This document shows positions 17,048 through 25,647 of a stretch of 64,000 nucleotides of DNA, piece by piece (positions within the stretch are counted from its first letter, which is position 1; each line of letters begins with the position of its first letter). The stretch is from the NCBI GenBank assembly GCA_944322305.1, contig CALUOP010000010.1, positions 19,715 through 83,714 of the forward strand, written 5' to 3'. A program made the position numbers and the translations under genes. The notes below the pieces were generated by a model, which saw nothing but the letters and a program-made list of their open reading frames with translations, had not been told where the DNA came from and ran no database searches. This stretch comes from an uncultured Coriobacteriaceae bacterium (GTDB lineage: Bacteria > Actinomycetota > Coriobacteriia > Coriobacteriales > Coriobacteriaceae).

Positions 17048-18433
17048 ATGCACGTCACCGCCATCGTGTTGGCTGCGGGTGAGGGCACCCGCATGAAGTC
17101 TGGCCACGCCAAGGTCTCGCACCAGGTGCTGGGAAAGCCCATGGTGCGCTGGGTGGTCGACGCCGCGCGCGCCGCCGGGTGCGACCGCGTGGTCACCGTA
17201 GTGGGCAGCCACGCCGACGAGGTTCGCGCGCTGCTCGAGGGCATTTCGGGTGTTGAATGCGTGGAGCAGACCGAGCGGCTGGGCACCGGCCACGCCGTGA
17301 AGGTTGCGCTGGAGGCCGCCGGCATCGCCGAGGGCCCCGTGGTGGTCTTGAACGGCGACCTGCCGCTGATCGAGGCCGATACCGTCCGCACCTTCGCCGA
17401 GAGCGTTGAGGGGGGCAAGGCCGCCTGTGCCATCCTGGCCGTTGACCTGCCCGATCCCACCGGCTACGGCCGCGTGGTCACCAACGAGGCCGGCGAGCTT
17501 GTCCGCGTGGTGGAGCAGAAGGACTGCACGCCCGAGGAGGCGGCCATCACCATCTGCAACGCCGGCTGCTACGCCTTCGACGGCGCCGCGCTGGCCGCGC
17601 ACATCGGCGAGCTTTCCGCCGAGAACGCTCAGGGCGAGTACTACCTCACCGACATGCCCGAGATTCTCGCCCGCGCAGGCATGGCCACCACGGTCTTCAC
17701 CTGCAAAGACTGGCGCGAGGCGCTGGGCGTGAACAGCCGCGCGCAGCTGGCGGAGCTCACGGCCCTCGCGCGCGACCGCATCAACGCGCGCCACATGGCC
17801 GCCGGCGTCACCATCATGGACCCGGCGAGCACCTGGATCGGGCCGGAGGTTGCCATCGGCCGCGACACCGTGATCCTGCCGTCGTGCATGCTCATGGGCG
17901 CCACCACGGTGGGCGAGGAATGCACCGTGGGCCCGTTCACCCGCCTCACCAACGTCACCTGCGGCAACCGCGTGGTCATGGACGAGACCATCGGCGAGGA
18001 CGTCACGATCGACGACGACGTCACCTGCGGCCCGCGCTGCTACCTGCGCGGCGGCGCGCACCTCATGCAGGGCTCCAAGGTGGGCACGCACGTGGAGATC
18101 AAGAAGTCCACGGTTGGCCGCGGCTCCAAGGTGCCGCACCTCTCCTACATGGGCGACGCAACCATCGGCGAGGGCGTCAACATCGGCGGCGGCTCCATCA
18201 CCTGCAACTACAACGGGCGCGAGAAGAACAAGACCGTCATCGGCGACCGCACCTTCATCGGCTCTGACACCATGATGGTGGCGCCCGTTACCATTGGCTC
18301 TGACGTCGTGACCGGCGCCAGCAGCTGCATCACCAGGGATGTTCCTGACGGCGCGCTCGCCATCGAGCGCAGTCAGCAGGCTATCATCGAAGGTTACACG
18401 GCCCGGAAGCACGCCCAGAACACGAAGGAGTAA
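17048..18433 (+). CDS. glmU: Bifunctional UDP-GlcNAc pyrophosphorylase / glucosamine-1-P acetyltransferase
   Basis: 461 residues, starting after AAGGGGGA. The N-terminal uridylyltransferase shows 'LAAGEGTRMKSGHAKVSHQVLGKPM', 'GTGHAVKVAL' and 'VLNGDLPLI'; the C-terminal half is a left-handed beta-helix of hexapeptide repeats ('IGPEVAIGRDTVILPSCML', 'VPHLSYMGDATIGEGVNIGGG'). It makes UDP-N-acetylglucosamine for peptidoglycan in the cytoplasm. The prs gene starts five bases after its stop, the conserved glmU-prs operon of many Gram-positive bacteria. Confidence 0.96.
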   Translation: MHVTAIVLAAGEGTRMKSGHAKVSHQVLGKPMVRWVVDAARAAGCDRVVTVVGSHADEVRALLEGISGVECVEQTERLGTGHAVKVALEAAGIAEGPVVVLNGDLPLIEADTVRTFAESVEGGKAACAILAVDLPDPTGYGRVVTNEAGELVRVVEQKDCTPEEAAITICNAGCYAFDGAALAAHIGELSAENAQGEYYLTDMPEILARAGMATTVFTCKDWREALGVNSRAQLAELTALARDRINARHMAAGVTIMDPASTWIGPEVAIGRDTVILPSCMLMGATTVGEECTVGPFTRLTNVTCGNRVVMDETIGEDVTIDDDVTCGPRCYLRGGAHLMQGSKVGTHVEIKKSTVGRGSKVPHLSYMGDATIGEGVNIGGGSITCNYNGREKNKTVIGDRTFIGSDTMMVAPVTIGSDVVTGASSCITRDVPDGALAIERSQQAIIEGYTARKHAQNTKE

Positions 18434-18438
18434 CAGGG

Positions 18439-19428
18439 ATGCCCACTAACGAGAAGGACCCGCAGAATCCGGTACGCATGTACAAGAGCCTGAGGCTGTA
18501 TTCGGGCAACGCCAACCGTCCGCTGGCCGAGAAGATCGCCAAGATCCTCGGCGTGGAGCTCTCCGGCCTGGCGCTCGAGAAGTTCGCCAACGGCGAGATC
18601 TACGCGCGCTTCGACGAGTCCGTCCGCGGCGCCGACGTGTTCTTCGTGCAGTCCATCTGCGGCGATGTGAACGACGCGCTCATGGAGCTGCTCATCGCCA
18701 CCGACGCGGCCAAGCGCGCCTCCGCCCGCACCGTGACCGCCGTTATCAGCCACTACGGCTATGCGCGCCAGGATCGCAAGGCCTCCCCGCGCGAGCCCAT
18801 CACCGCTCGTCTGGTGGCCAACCTCATCGAGCGCTCCGGCGTTGACCGCGTCATCACGCTCGACCTGCACCAGGGCCAGATCCAGGGCTTCTTCGACATC
18901 CCGGTGAACCACCTCTCCGCCCTGCCGCTGTTCGGCGAGTACTACAACAACATGAACTTCGACACGGACAACCTCGTGGTGGTCTCCCCCGACGTGGGCC
19001 GCGCCAAGGCCGCCAAGAAGCTCTCCGACATGCTGGGCTGCTCGCTGGCCATCGCCCACAAGGGCCGTCCGCGCCACAACGCGGCCGAGGTCATGGGCAT
19101 CATCGGCGACATCAAGGGCAAGACCTGCATCATCAACGACGACATGATCGACACCGCAGGTACCCTGTGCGCCAGCGTGCGCGAGCTCAAGAAGATGGGC
19201 GCCGGCGACATCTACGTGTGCGCCACCCACGCCATCTTCTCCGGCCCGGCGATCGAGCGCCTGAACGACGCCCCCATCGTGGAGTGCCTGGTCACCGACT
19301 CCATCCCGGTTGAGGAGGGCGGCAAGATCAAGACGCTCTCCGTGGCGCAGGAGTTTGCCGAGGCCATCTCCGCCGTGTACGAGGAGCGCTCGGTCTCCAA
19401 GCTCGTCGGCGGCGACTTCGCACTGTAA
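18439..19428 (+). CDS. prs: Ribose-phosphate pyrophosphokinase
   Basis: 329 residues. Diagnostic motifs are 'HYGYARQDRKASPREPITARLVANLIERSG', 'DLHQGQIQGFFDIPVNHL' and the PRPP-binding loop 'INDDMIDTAGTLCASV'. It makes PRPP for purine, pyrimidine, histidine and NAD synthesis. It is cotranscribed with glmU and followed by a strong terminator at 19460. Confidence 0.96.
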   Translation: MPTNEKDPQNPVRMYKSLRLYSGNANRPLAEKIAKILGVELSGLALEKFANGEIYARFDESVRGADVFFVQSICGDVNDALMELLIATDAAKRASARTVTAVISHYGYARQDRKASPREPITARLVANLIERSGVDRVITLDLHQGQIQGFFDIPVNHLSALPLFGEYYNNMNFDTDNLVVVSPDVGRAKAAKKLSDMLGCSLAIAHKGRPRHNAAEVMGIIGDIKGKTCIINDDMIDTAGTLCASVRELKKMGAGDIYVCATHAIFSGPAIERLNDAPIVECLVTDSIPVEEGGKIKTLSVAQEFAEAISAVYEERSVSKLVGGDFAL

Positions 19429-19459
19429 GCTGCGTGCGTCTCGCAACAACGCTCTGTGC

Positions 19460-19488
19460 AAGGCCGGTCCCTCGGGGCCGGCCTTTTT
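19460..19488 (+). terminator. Rho-independent terminator of glmU-prs
   Basis: Stem AAGGCCGG / CCGGCCTT with loop TCCCTCGGGG, followed by TTTTT. Confidence 0.9.
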
Positions 19489-19662
19489 GCTGCGCGGTGT
19501 TGCCGCGCGGGGCGGCGCGTGGTGCGCAGTGGGGCGTTTCCCGTATACTGAGGTCTTGCGGGCGAGAAGGGCCGGCGCATGGGCGAGAAGCGCCGCGCGA
19601 GAAGAGCTGCCGCGTGCGCTGCGGTTTTTCTCGCAGGTGCCTCAGCGTGAGGAGGAGGGCGC

Positions 19663-20025
19663 ATGAAGCAACTAAAGATGCGGATCCTGGCCCTGTGGGC
19701 ATGTGTCTGCCTTTTGGTGGCGGGCGCCCTGGCCGGTGTTCCGGTGAGCGCATACGCTAGCGAGGCGCAAGGCTCTGCGGGCGACGCAGCCGACACGACC
19801 GCCATGGAGGGCGCGGCGGCAGACAGCGAGGCGGCGACCTCTGACGACGCGGAGGCTGCGTCCGATGCAGGGGAGCCGCAAGCCATCGTCCTCGGCCCGG
19901 GCGTGATCGTGCTGCTCATTGGTGTGGCCATTGTGGGCATCGCGCAGCATCACGTGATGGAGAAGGACGGCCTTTTGGACGAGGACCCGCACGCGCAGTA
20001 CCCGTCGGAGAAGCGCCGCAGGTAG
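19663..20025 (+). CDS. Small exported or membrane protein of unknown function
   Basis: 120 residues after GAGGAGGAGGGCGC. The N-terminus is a signal peptide or anchor ('ILALWACVCLLVAGALAGVPVSAYA', with a possible cleavage after AYA), followed by ~45 residues of Ala/Asp/Glu/Thr-rich low-complexity sequence. A second hydrophobic segment 'IVLGPGVIVLLIGVAIVGIA' and a short charged tail complete it. If the signal is cleaved it would be a type I membrane protein. No family was recognised; neighbouring genes give no functional clue. Confidence 0.6.
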   Translation: MKQLKMRILALWACVCLLVAGALAGVPVSAYASEAQGSAGDAADTTAMEGAAADSEAATSDDAEAASDAGEPQAIVLGPGVIVLLIGVAIVGIAQHHVMEKDGLLDEDPHAQYPSEKRRR

Positions 20026-20131
20026 CGCGCGCGCGAGGGTTTGAACGCGCGGGCGGAGCACGCCCCGGCAGGTGTCCGGAGCCAGCGGGCACCTTGCGCG
20101 CCGGGGCCGCACGAGGAGGGGGACGCAGCGC

Positions 20132-20908
20132 ATGGAGCGCAGGGACGAGATAGACTACACGGCTGCCAACGCGCGGACCATCGACGGCTGGGTTGACCAC
20201 GGCTGGGTGTGGGGCACCCCCATCGACCACGAGGAGTACGCCCGCGCCTGCGCCGGCGACTGGCGCATCCGCCTCACGCCGACCAAGTTCATGCCGCGTA
20301 CCTGGTATTTTCCCGACATGCGCGGCAAGCGCGTGCTCGGCTTGGCCTCGGGCGGCGGCCAGCAGATGCCGGTGTTCGCTGCCATGGGCGCTCGGTGCAC
20401 CATCTTGGACTACTCGCCGCGCCAGCTTGAGTCCGAGCGCCGCGTGGCCGAGCGCGAGGGCTACGAGATCGAGATCGTCCGCGCCGACATGACCAAGCCG
20501 CTGCCCTTTGCCGACGAGGCCTTCGACCTCATCTGCCATCCGGTTTCCAACTGCTACGTTGAGCATGTGTTGCCGGTGTGGCTCGAATGCTACCGCGTGC
20601 TCAAGCCCGGCGGCCGCCTGCTGGCGGGTTTGGACAACGGCTTTGGCTACGTGCTCGACGACGCGTGCGAGCGCGTGGTGGGCGGGCTGCCGTTTAACCC
20701 GCTGCGCAACCCCGCGGACCTGGAGCGCTTGGACGTGGCCGAGGACGGCTACCAGTTTTCCCACACGCTGGAAGACCAGGTTCGCGGCCAGCTGCGCGCC
20801 GGGTTTGCGCTGGTAGACTGCTACGAGGACACCGACGCCGAAGGGCGCTTGCACGACCTGTGCATCCCCACGTTCTGGGCTACCTTCGCCGAGAAGCGCG
20901 GGTGCTAA
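20132..20908 (+). CDS. Class I SAM-dependent methyltransferase
   Basis: 258 residues from the ATG at 20132, preceded by GAGGAGGGGG. The SAM-binding motif I is 'RVLGLASGGGQQMPVFAAMGARCTILDYS', with motif II/III 'IEIVRADMTKPLPFADEAFDLICHPVSNCYVEHV' and 'LKPGGRLLAGLDNGF'. The fold is the UbiE/COQ5-like class I type. The substrate is unknown; the 'GWVWGTPIDHEEY' N-terminus is common in small-molecule methyltransferases of Gram-positive bacteria. It appears to be a single gene. Confidence 0.82.
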   Translation: MERRDEIDYTAANARTIDGWVDHGWVWGTPIDHEEYARACAGDWRIRLTPTKFMPRTWYFPDMRGKRVLGLASGGGQQMPVFAAMGARCTILDYSPRQLESERRVAEREGYEIEIVRADMTKPLPFADEAFDLICHPVSNCYVEHVLPVWLECYRVLKPGGRLLAGLDNGFGYVLDDACERVVGGLPFNPLRNPADLERLDVAEDGYQFSHTLEDQVRGQLRAGFALVDCYEDTDAEGRLHDLCIPTFWATFAEKRGC

Positions 20909-21079
20909 CGGGCCAGGCGCGGATGCTGGACGAATTTTCGCCCATGTGAAACGACTGACTGTGGTTAAAATTAAGGGGTTAATTATTTCGGCGGCGTACT
21001 ATGCGCGCGCCTGTCGGGTATCCTGATTGCCAAGCGTCGCCGAGGGCGCAGGGACGGTATGTGCGCAGGGAGTGGAACA

Positions 21080-21544
21080 GTGGATTACGAGGAAGCGGCA
21101 CGCAAGCTCATCGTGTACTCGCAGGGGCTCGCCAAGGGCTCGCTGGGCACGGCGCGCTCTCTTGCGGTAGGCGAGGCGCCTGTGCTGCAGTACCTCTCGG
21201 ACACGGGCGAGGAGATGAACCCGTCCGCCTTGGCCGACAAGCTCGGGTATACGCGCCCCCGCATGACGCGCATCTTGGACTCGCTGGTGTCAAAGGGCTA
21301 CGTCTCCCGCCGGCATGACGAGAGCGACCGCCGCAAGGTGCTCGTCAGCGCTACGGAGTCCGGCGTAGAGCACGCCAAGCATCAGGGCGAGAGCAGCGTG
21401 GCGGCGGTGGCGGCGCAGCTCAGCGCGCTGGGATCCGACAGCGCGGCCGAGCTCGTTACTGTTTTGGAGAAGGCCTACAGCATCACGTACGACCGCGAGG
21501 ACGTGGTGAGCGGCGGCAAGAAGCGCGGGCGCCGCAAGCGGTAG
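21080..21544 (+). CDS. MarR-family transcriptional regulator upstream of the PTS operon
   Basis: 154 residues from the GTG at 21080, seven bases after AGGGAG; an ATG at 21059 is possible but has a weaker site. The winged-helix core is 'SPSALADKLG'-like ('MNPSALADKLGYTRPRMTRILDSLVSKGYVSRRHDESDRRKVLVSATESG'), with the DxR wing motif of MarR proteins. Its leader contains GGTTAATTATTTCGGC (about 20976-20991), similar to AATAATTATTTCAGC upstream of the PTS operon (21908-21922). It may therefore control both itself and the PTS genes; this is inference. Confidence 0.8.
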   Translation: MDYEEAARKLIVYSQGLAKGSLGTARSLAVGEAPVLQYLSDTGEEMNPSALADKLGYTRPRMTRILDSLVSKGYVSRRHDESDRRKVLVSATESGVEHAKHQGESSVAAVAAQLSALGSDSAAELVTVLEKAYSITYDREDVVSGGKKRGRRKR

Positions 21545-21614
21545 GCAGGCCAGGGCGGCAGCCGAGACGCGCGGGCGCTGCGCCTGCGCATGTTCTGCGA
21601 CGCCGTCCGTCCGC

Positions 21615-22067
21615 TGTGCCGCCCATAACTGTTGCGCTTATTAACTTTCAGCTATGGTTTCAAGGGCCGCCATGGCGCGCTGTGCGGCGCCGTGCGAGAA
21701 GCACGTGAAAGATGCATAACAAAATAGTTAATACTGATTGCTTCGCACATTTCGTTTATCAGGTATTTTGTTTCCACGGCCGGAAAACAGTTGCCGTTCA
21801 CAGGTAAAAACATACCGTTCACAGGTAATTACAGAATAGTTGATACCATTAACGGATAACGGTCGACCGTTCACCGGCAAATCTCCCCAAACAAACTAGT
21901 TAATAGTAATAATTATTTCAGCAAGACCCAAGAAAGCGAATTACGCAGACGCGGCGCGGGCTTTAAGAGCTCAACCTCAGAGAACGCAAGCAAAAGCGTC
22001 TGCGTGCTCGCCTCCTGGGAAGAGGTTGCGCGGCACGTGTCACGCCGCGCGGAAAGGAAGGCAAGAC
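21615..22067 (+). promoter_or_regulatory. AT-rich control region of the PTS operon with phased direct repeats
   Basis: The 523 bp from 21545 to 22067 hold no gene and are much more AT-rich than their surroundings from about 21640 to 21940. CCGTTCACAGGTAA occurs at 21794 and 21815, and CCGTTCACCGGCAA at 21867: spacings of 21 and 52 bp, close to two and five helical turns. A second motif (A/C)TAGTT(A/G)ATA occurs near 21724, 21836 and 21896. The layout fits a regulator binding several phased sites. Confidence 0.6.
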
Positions 22068-22499
22068 ATGCGGTATCTGGTGCTGGTAAGCCACGGAACG
22101 CTCGCCCAAGGCGTGCACAGCGTGCTGAAGATGCTCGCGGGGGAGAACCCTCGCATCCTCAGCGCGAGCCTCGAGGACGGCATGAGCGCCGAGCAGTTCG
22201 TCGAGCGTTTCCGCGAGACCGTCTCGGTCGTCGGCGCGGACGACGAGGTGCTGCTCCTCGGCGACATCGTGGGCGGCTCGCCCCTCACCAACGCGGCCAA
22301 CGTGCTGCAGGAGCGCGGGCTTCTCGCCCACGCGGCGGTGCTGGGCGGCGTGAACCTGCCCATGGCCATGACGGCTGCGATGCAGCTTGACGGAGCGGAT
22401 CTCGCCGACGTCGCCAACACCCTCGTCAGCGAGGCACGCGACGGCGTGCGCATCCTCGAGTTCGCCCCGGCGGGCGACGAGGATGAGGAAGACCTCTAA
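22068..22499 (+). CDS. Mannose-family PTS EIIA component
   Basis: 143 residues from the ATG at 22068, after GGAAAGGAAGG. The phosphorylated histidine is in 'YLVLVSHGTLAQGV' (H9), and 'LGDIVGGSPLTNAA' is the conserved EIIA-Man core. It receives phosphate from HPr and passes it to EIIB in the cytoplasm. It is the first gene of an A-B-C-D operon. The sugar cannot be fixed from sequence: mannose-family systems also carry fructose, sorbose, N-acetylgalactosamine and other hexoses. Confidence 0.92.
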   Translation: MRYLVLVSHGTLAQGVHSVLKMLAGENPRILSASLEDGMSAEQFVERFRETVSVVGADDEVLLLGDIVGGSPLTNAANVLQERGLLAHAAVLGGVNLPMAMTAAMQLDGADLADVANTLVSEARDGVRILEFAPAGDEDEEDL

Positions 22500-22508
22500 C
22501 GGTTGCAC

Positions 22509-22556
22509 GCGCCGGCGGCCTGACACAGCCATTTGCCTCCCGCAAGCCGCCGGCGC
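22509..22556 (+). other. Intercistronic hairpin between EIIA and EIIB
   Basis: Perfect 11-bp inverted repeat GCGCCGGCGGC (22509-22519) and GCCGCCGGCGC (22546-22556) without a T-run, so more likely an mRNA stability or processing element than a terminator. Confidence 0.6.
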
Positions 22557-22625
22557 TTGCGCATATTCAGCGGGAGCTCCAAGCATGCAACGCGCCGTGC
22601 GGGCGCACAAGGGAAAGGAAACGCA

Positions 22626-23120
22626 ATGATCAGCTTCGTACGTATCGACGACCGCATGATCCACGGCCAGACGGTTACCCGCTGGGCGGTTGAGTGGCCC
22701 TGCGACGGCATCATCGCCGTCAACGACGCCGCGGCCACCAACCCGGTGCTCAAGAGCGCCTACAAGAGCGCCGCGCCGGAGAAGAAGACCTTCGTGTGGA
22801 CCAAGGAGCACTTCAAGGAGAAGGCCGACACGGTGCTCGCCAGCAAGAGCCGCTACTTCCTCATCACCAAGAACCCGCTGGACATGCGTGAGATCCTGGT
22901 TGACTTCGGCTTCGTGCCGAGCGACGTCAAGACCGTCGTGGTGGGCCCCTGCAACGACCGTCCCGGCGCCGTCAAGCTCGGCAACAACCAGTCCATCACC
23001 CAAGAGGAGGCCCGGGCGATCGAGGACATCGCCAAGGCCGGCTACACGGTCGACTTCCGCCTGCTGCCCGACAAGGGTATCGGCACGTGGGACAAGTTCC
23101 GCGGGCAGTTCGGCTTCTAA
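22626..23120 (+). CDS. Mannose-family PTS EIIB component
   Basis: 164 residues after GGAAAGGAA. 'FVRIDDRMIHGQTVTRWA' carries the phosphorylated histidine (H13) and is the family hallmark; 'VVVGPCNDRPGAVKLGNNQSIT' and 'FRLLPD' are also conserved. EIIB transfers phosphate from EIIA to the incoming sugar at the IICD transporter. It is separated from its neighbours by intercistronic hairpins on both sides. Confidence 0.92.
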   Translation: MISFVRIDDRMIHGQTVTRWAVEWPCDGIIAVNDAAATNPVLKSAYKSAAPEKKTFVWTKEHFKEKADTVLASKSRYFLITKNPLDMREILVDFGFVPSDVKTVVVGPCNDRPGAVKLGNNQSITQEEARAIEDIAKAGYTVDFRLLPDKGIGTWDKFRGQFGF

Positions 23121-23140
23121 CCTCTACCAGTTTGGTTTCC

Positions 23141-23186
23141 CTCGCCCGGCGCCGCTGCCGAGCGCGCAGGCGCGTCGCCGGGCGAG
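23141..23186 (+). other. Intercistronic hairpin between EIIB and EIIC
   Basis: Perfect 11-bp arms CTCGCCCGGCG (23141-23151) and CGCCGGGCGAG (23176-23186), no T-run. With the hairpin at 22509 it would flank the EIIB cistron on the mRNA. Confidence 0.6.
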
Positions 23187-23243
23187 AAGAACAGTTGCAT
23201 GCGCCCTGAACGGCAGGGCACGGCTTGTTGAAAGGTGGTTCGT

Positions 23244-24104
23244 ATGACAGTCAACGTTTTCCAGGCGGCGCTGCTCGGCCTGTTCGCCTGCCTGGCGTCT
23301 ATGCCTGGCATGGGCGGCACGTCGCTCGGCAACTACACGCTCGGGCGCCCGCTCGTCGCCGGCCTCGTGGTGGGCCTCATCTTGGGCGACGTCACCCTCG
23401 GCATCATCGTGGGCATGGCCATCCAGGTGGTCTACATCGCGCTGGTGACCCCGGGCGGAACCGTTTCCGCCGACGTCCGCGCGGCCTGCTACATCGGCAT
23501 CCCGCTCTCCATGATGGCGATCAACGCCCAGGGCCTCGACCCGTCGAGCGCCGACGCCGCTGCGCTCGCCACCACGCTCGGCGCCACCTGCGGCACCATC
23601 GGCGCCATCCTCTTCTACGGCACCGCCACCATCAACCTGGTGTGGCAGAGCATCGGCTGGAAGGCGCTCGAGAAGGGTGAGACCCACAAGCTCTACCTGG
23701 TCGACATGGTGCTGCCGTGGATCTCTCACATCATCTGCTCCTTCATCCCCACGTTCGTGATCGTGTACTTCGGCCAGGGTATGGTGGACATCATCATGAA
23801 CGCCCTGCCCATGGACGGCCTGCCCATGAAGACGCTCTTCGCTGTCGGCTCGCTGCTTCCCTGCGTCGGTATCGCCATCCTGCTCAAGCAGGTTATCGCC
23901 AAGCCCACCGACTTCCTGACGTTCTTCTTCGGTTTCACCCTCGCCGCCGTCATGGGCTGCAACCTCATTGCCTGCTCGGCCATCGCCTGCTTCTTCGCGC
24001 TGATCAACTTCCAGATCTCCACGATGAAGTCCAAGCTCGACCGCGTGGGCACCGCCGGCGCGCTTAACGCCGCAGATGACGATGAAGACGAGGAGGACAT
24101 CTAA
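23244..24104 (+). CDS. Mannose-family PTS EIIC membrane component
   Basis: 286 residues from the ATG at 23244 after AAAGGTGG. It is polytopic, with about eight hydrophobic segments, starting 'VFQAALLGLFACLASMPG' and containing 'GLILGDVTLGIIVGMAIQVVYI', a conserved EIIC-Man stretch. It forms the sugar channel with EIID in the cytoplasmic membrane. The acidic C-terminus (DDDEDEEDI) is soluble. The EIID gene starts two bases after its stop. Confidence 0.92.
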   Translation: MTVNVFQAALLGLFACLASMPGMGGTSLGNYTLGRPLVAGLVVGLILGDVTLGIIVGMAIQVVYIALVTPGGTVSADVRAACYIGIPLSMMAINAQGLDPSSADAAALATTLGATCGTIGAILFYGTATINLVWQSIGWKALEKGETHKLYLVDMVLPWISHIICSFIPTFVIVYFGQGMVDIIMNALPMDGLPMKTLFAVGSLLPCVGIAILLKQVIAKPTDFLTFFFGFTLAAVMGCNLIACSAIACFFALINFQISTMKSKLDRVGTAGALNAADDDEDEEDI

Positions 24105-24106
24105 TC

Positions 24107-24943
24107 ATGGCTGAGTACAGCAAGAAAGTATCCAAGAAGGCTCTGGCCAAATCCTTCCGCAACTGGTATTACGGCAACCTGACCTGCTTCTCGCAGGAGC
24201 ACATGCAGACCTTCGGCTACCTGGTCTCCATGCTCCCCATCGTGGAGGACCTCTACGAGAAGAAGGACGACCAGACCAAGGCGCTGCAGACCTACTCGGC
24301 GTTCTTCAACACCGAGCCCCAGATCGGCTCCATGATCGTGGGTGTCACGGTGGGCCTCGAGGAGGCGCGCGCCAACGGCGAGGCCATTGACGACGAGACC
24401 ATCAACGGCATCCGCGCCGGCCTCATGGGCCCGCTCGCCGGCATCGGCGACTCGCTTATCGTCGGCACGCTCATCCCGATTCTGCTCGGCATCGCCATGG
24501 GGCTTTCCGAGGGCGGCTCGGTTCTGGGCCCGATCTTCTACATCGTGGTGTGGAACCTGCTCGCGTACTTCGGCATGCGCTTCGCCTACTTCCGCGGCTA
24601 CGACCTGGGCGGTGCGGCGGTTGAGGCCCTGGTCGGCCCCAACGCCACGGCGCTGCGCGACGCCATCGTGATGGTGGGCACCATGGTCATCGGCGCGGTT
24701 GCGGCCACCTGGGTGTCCATCTCCACGGCGCTCACGCTGCCGGGCGGCGGCACCCTGCAGGGCACGCTTGACGGCATCTACCCCAAGCTCCTGCCGCTCA
24801 TCTTCACGATCTTCTGCTGGTGGCTCATGGCCAAGAAGAAGGTCAGCCCCATCGTCACCATGCTGATCCTGTTGGTCATCGCCTTCATCGGCGCCGCCGT
24901 TGGCTTCTTCGGCGCCGCCACCATCGCCGCTCCCACGGCGTAG
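24107..24943 (+). CDS. Mannose-family PTS EIID membrane component
   Basis: 278 residues. The N-terminal cytoplasmic domain has 'SFRNWYYGNLTCFSQEHMQTFGYLVSMLPIVEDLY' and 'ALQTYSAFFNTEPQIGSMIVGVTVGLEEARANG', and the central 'AGLMGPLAGIGDSL' is the EIID signature. Three to four membrane segments follow. With EIIC it makes the translocating complex; EIID is unique to the mannose family, which settles the family of the operon. Confidence 0.93.
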   Translation: MAEYSKKVSKKALAKSFRNWYYGNLTCFSQEHMQTFGYLVSMLPIVEDLYEKKDDQTKALQTYSAFFNTEPQIGSMIVGVTVGLEEARANGEAIDDETINGIRAGLMGPLAGIGDSLIVGTLIPILLGIAMGLSEGGSVLGPIFYIVVWNLLAYFGMRFAYFRGYDLGGAAVEALVGPNATALRDAIVMVGTMVIGAVAATWVSISTALTLPGGGTLQGTLDGIYPKLLPLIFTIFCWWLMAKKKVSPIVTMLILLVIAFIGAAVGFFGAATIAAPTA

Positions 24944-25119
24944 GTAGGCACGTTGGCGCGGCCGCAGCGCGGTTGAGAAGCGCTGCGGCCGCCGCCCGGC
25001 GGCGTGCAGCTTAGGTGCGTCGCGCGGCGCCGGGAAAGCGCTTGGGCCATGCGTTTGCGCGCATGCCGCCCGGCGCGGTACGGTCAGGGTTGGTCGCACC
25101 CCACCCCAAGGAGGAACCC

Positions 25120-25482
25120 ATGCTCAAGCCCATCGACACCACCAACTGGACGCGCGACGACCTCGTGCGGGAAGCGCGCATGCAATCCGGCGCCCTCGCG
25201 CACCTGGGTACGTGGAAGCGTCTGGCGTACTCGCTGGTTGCCCTGGGTTTCGTACTGGGCCTGTGGGGTGCCAACGCCGGTGCGGCGCCGGCCGTGGCAG
25301 CCGCGGTGGTCTGCCTGGTGGCGGGCGTGCCGGCGTCCGTTGCGCTCACGGTGGGCGTTGCCCGCGGCAAGCGCAACGTCGAGGCCATGCTCACCGCGGC
25401 CGGGGTGGACGTGCAGGAGCTGCTGCGGCCGCGCGGCAAGGGCACCGGCGCGGGGTCGTCGTCGGGGCGCGACCACGCGTGA
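25120..25482 (+). CDS. Small two-helix membrane protein of unknown function
   Basis: 120 residues from the ATG at 25120, preceded by AAGGAGG. A soluble N-terminus (DTTNWTRDDLVREARMQSGALAHLGTW) precedes two close hydrophobic segments ('LAYSLVALGFVLGLWGANAG' and 'AVAAAVVCLVAGVPASVALTVGVA') and a basic, cytoplasmic-looking tail with 'MLTAAGVDVQELLRP'. It lies 176 bp after the PTS operon and immediately before the double hairpin at 25494. No family was recognised. Confidence 0.6.
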   Translation: MLKPIDTTNWTRDDLVREARMQSGALAHLGTWKRLAYSLVALGFVLGLWGANAGAAPAVAAAVVCLVAGVPASVALTVGVARGKRNVEAMLTAAGVDVQELLRPRGKGTGAGSSSGRDHA

Positions 25483-25493
25483 GGGCTGCGCCT

Positions 25494-25592
25494 GCGACCA
25501 TGCGCGCTTCCCGTCTTCCTCCAAGGGCGGGAAGCGCGCATGGTCGCGCGTTCGTTGCCCAGCGGGCACGGGATCGGCTGGGCAACGAACGC
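25494..25592. repeat. Two adjacent perfect long hairpins
   Basis: Hairpin 1: GCGACCATGCGCGCTTCCCG (25494-25513) pairs perfectly with 25528-25547. Hairpin 2: GCGTTCGTTGCCCAGC (25548-25563) pairs perfectly with 25577-25592 and can extend by three bases into hairpin 1's right arm. There is no T-run, so neither is an ordinary terminator. Confidence 0.85.
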
Positions 25593-25647
25593 GCGGGTGC
25601 GCGGGGCAACGGCCGCCGGGAGGCGGCTGTAAAGGAAGGGGGCTGCT

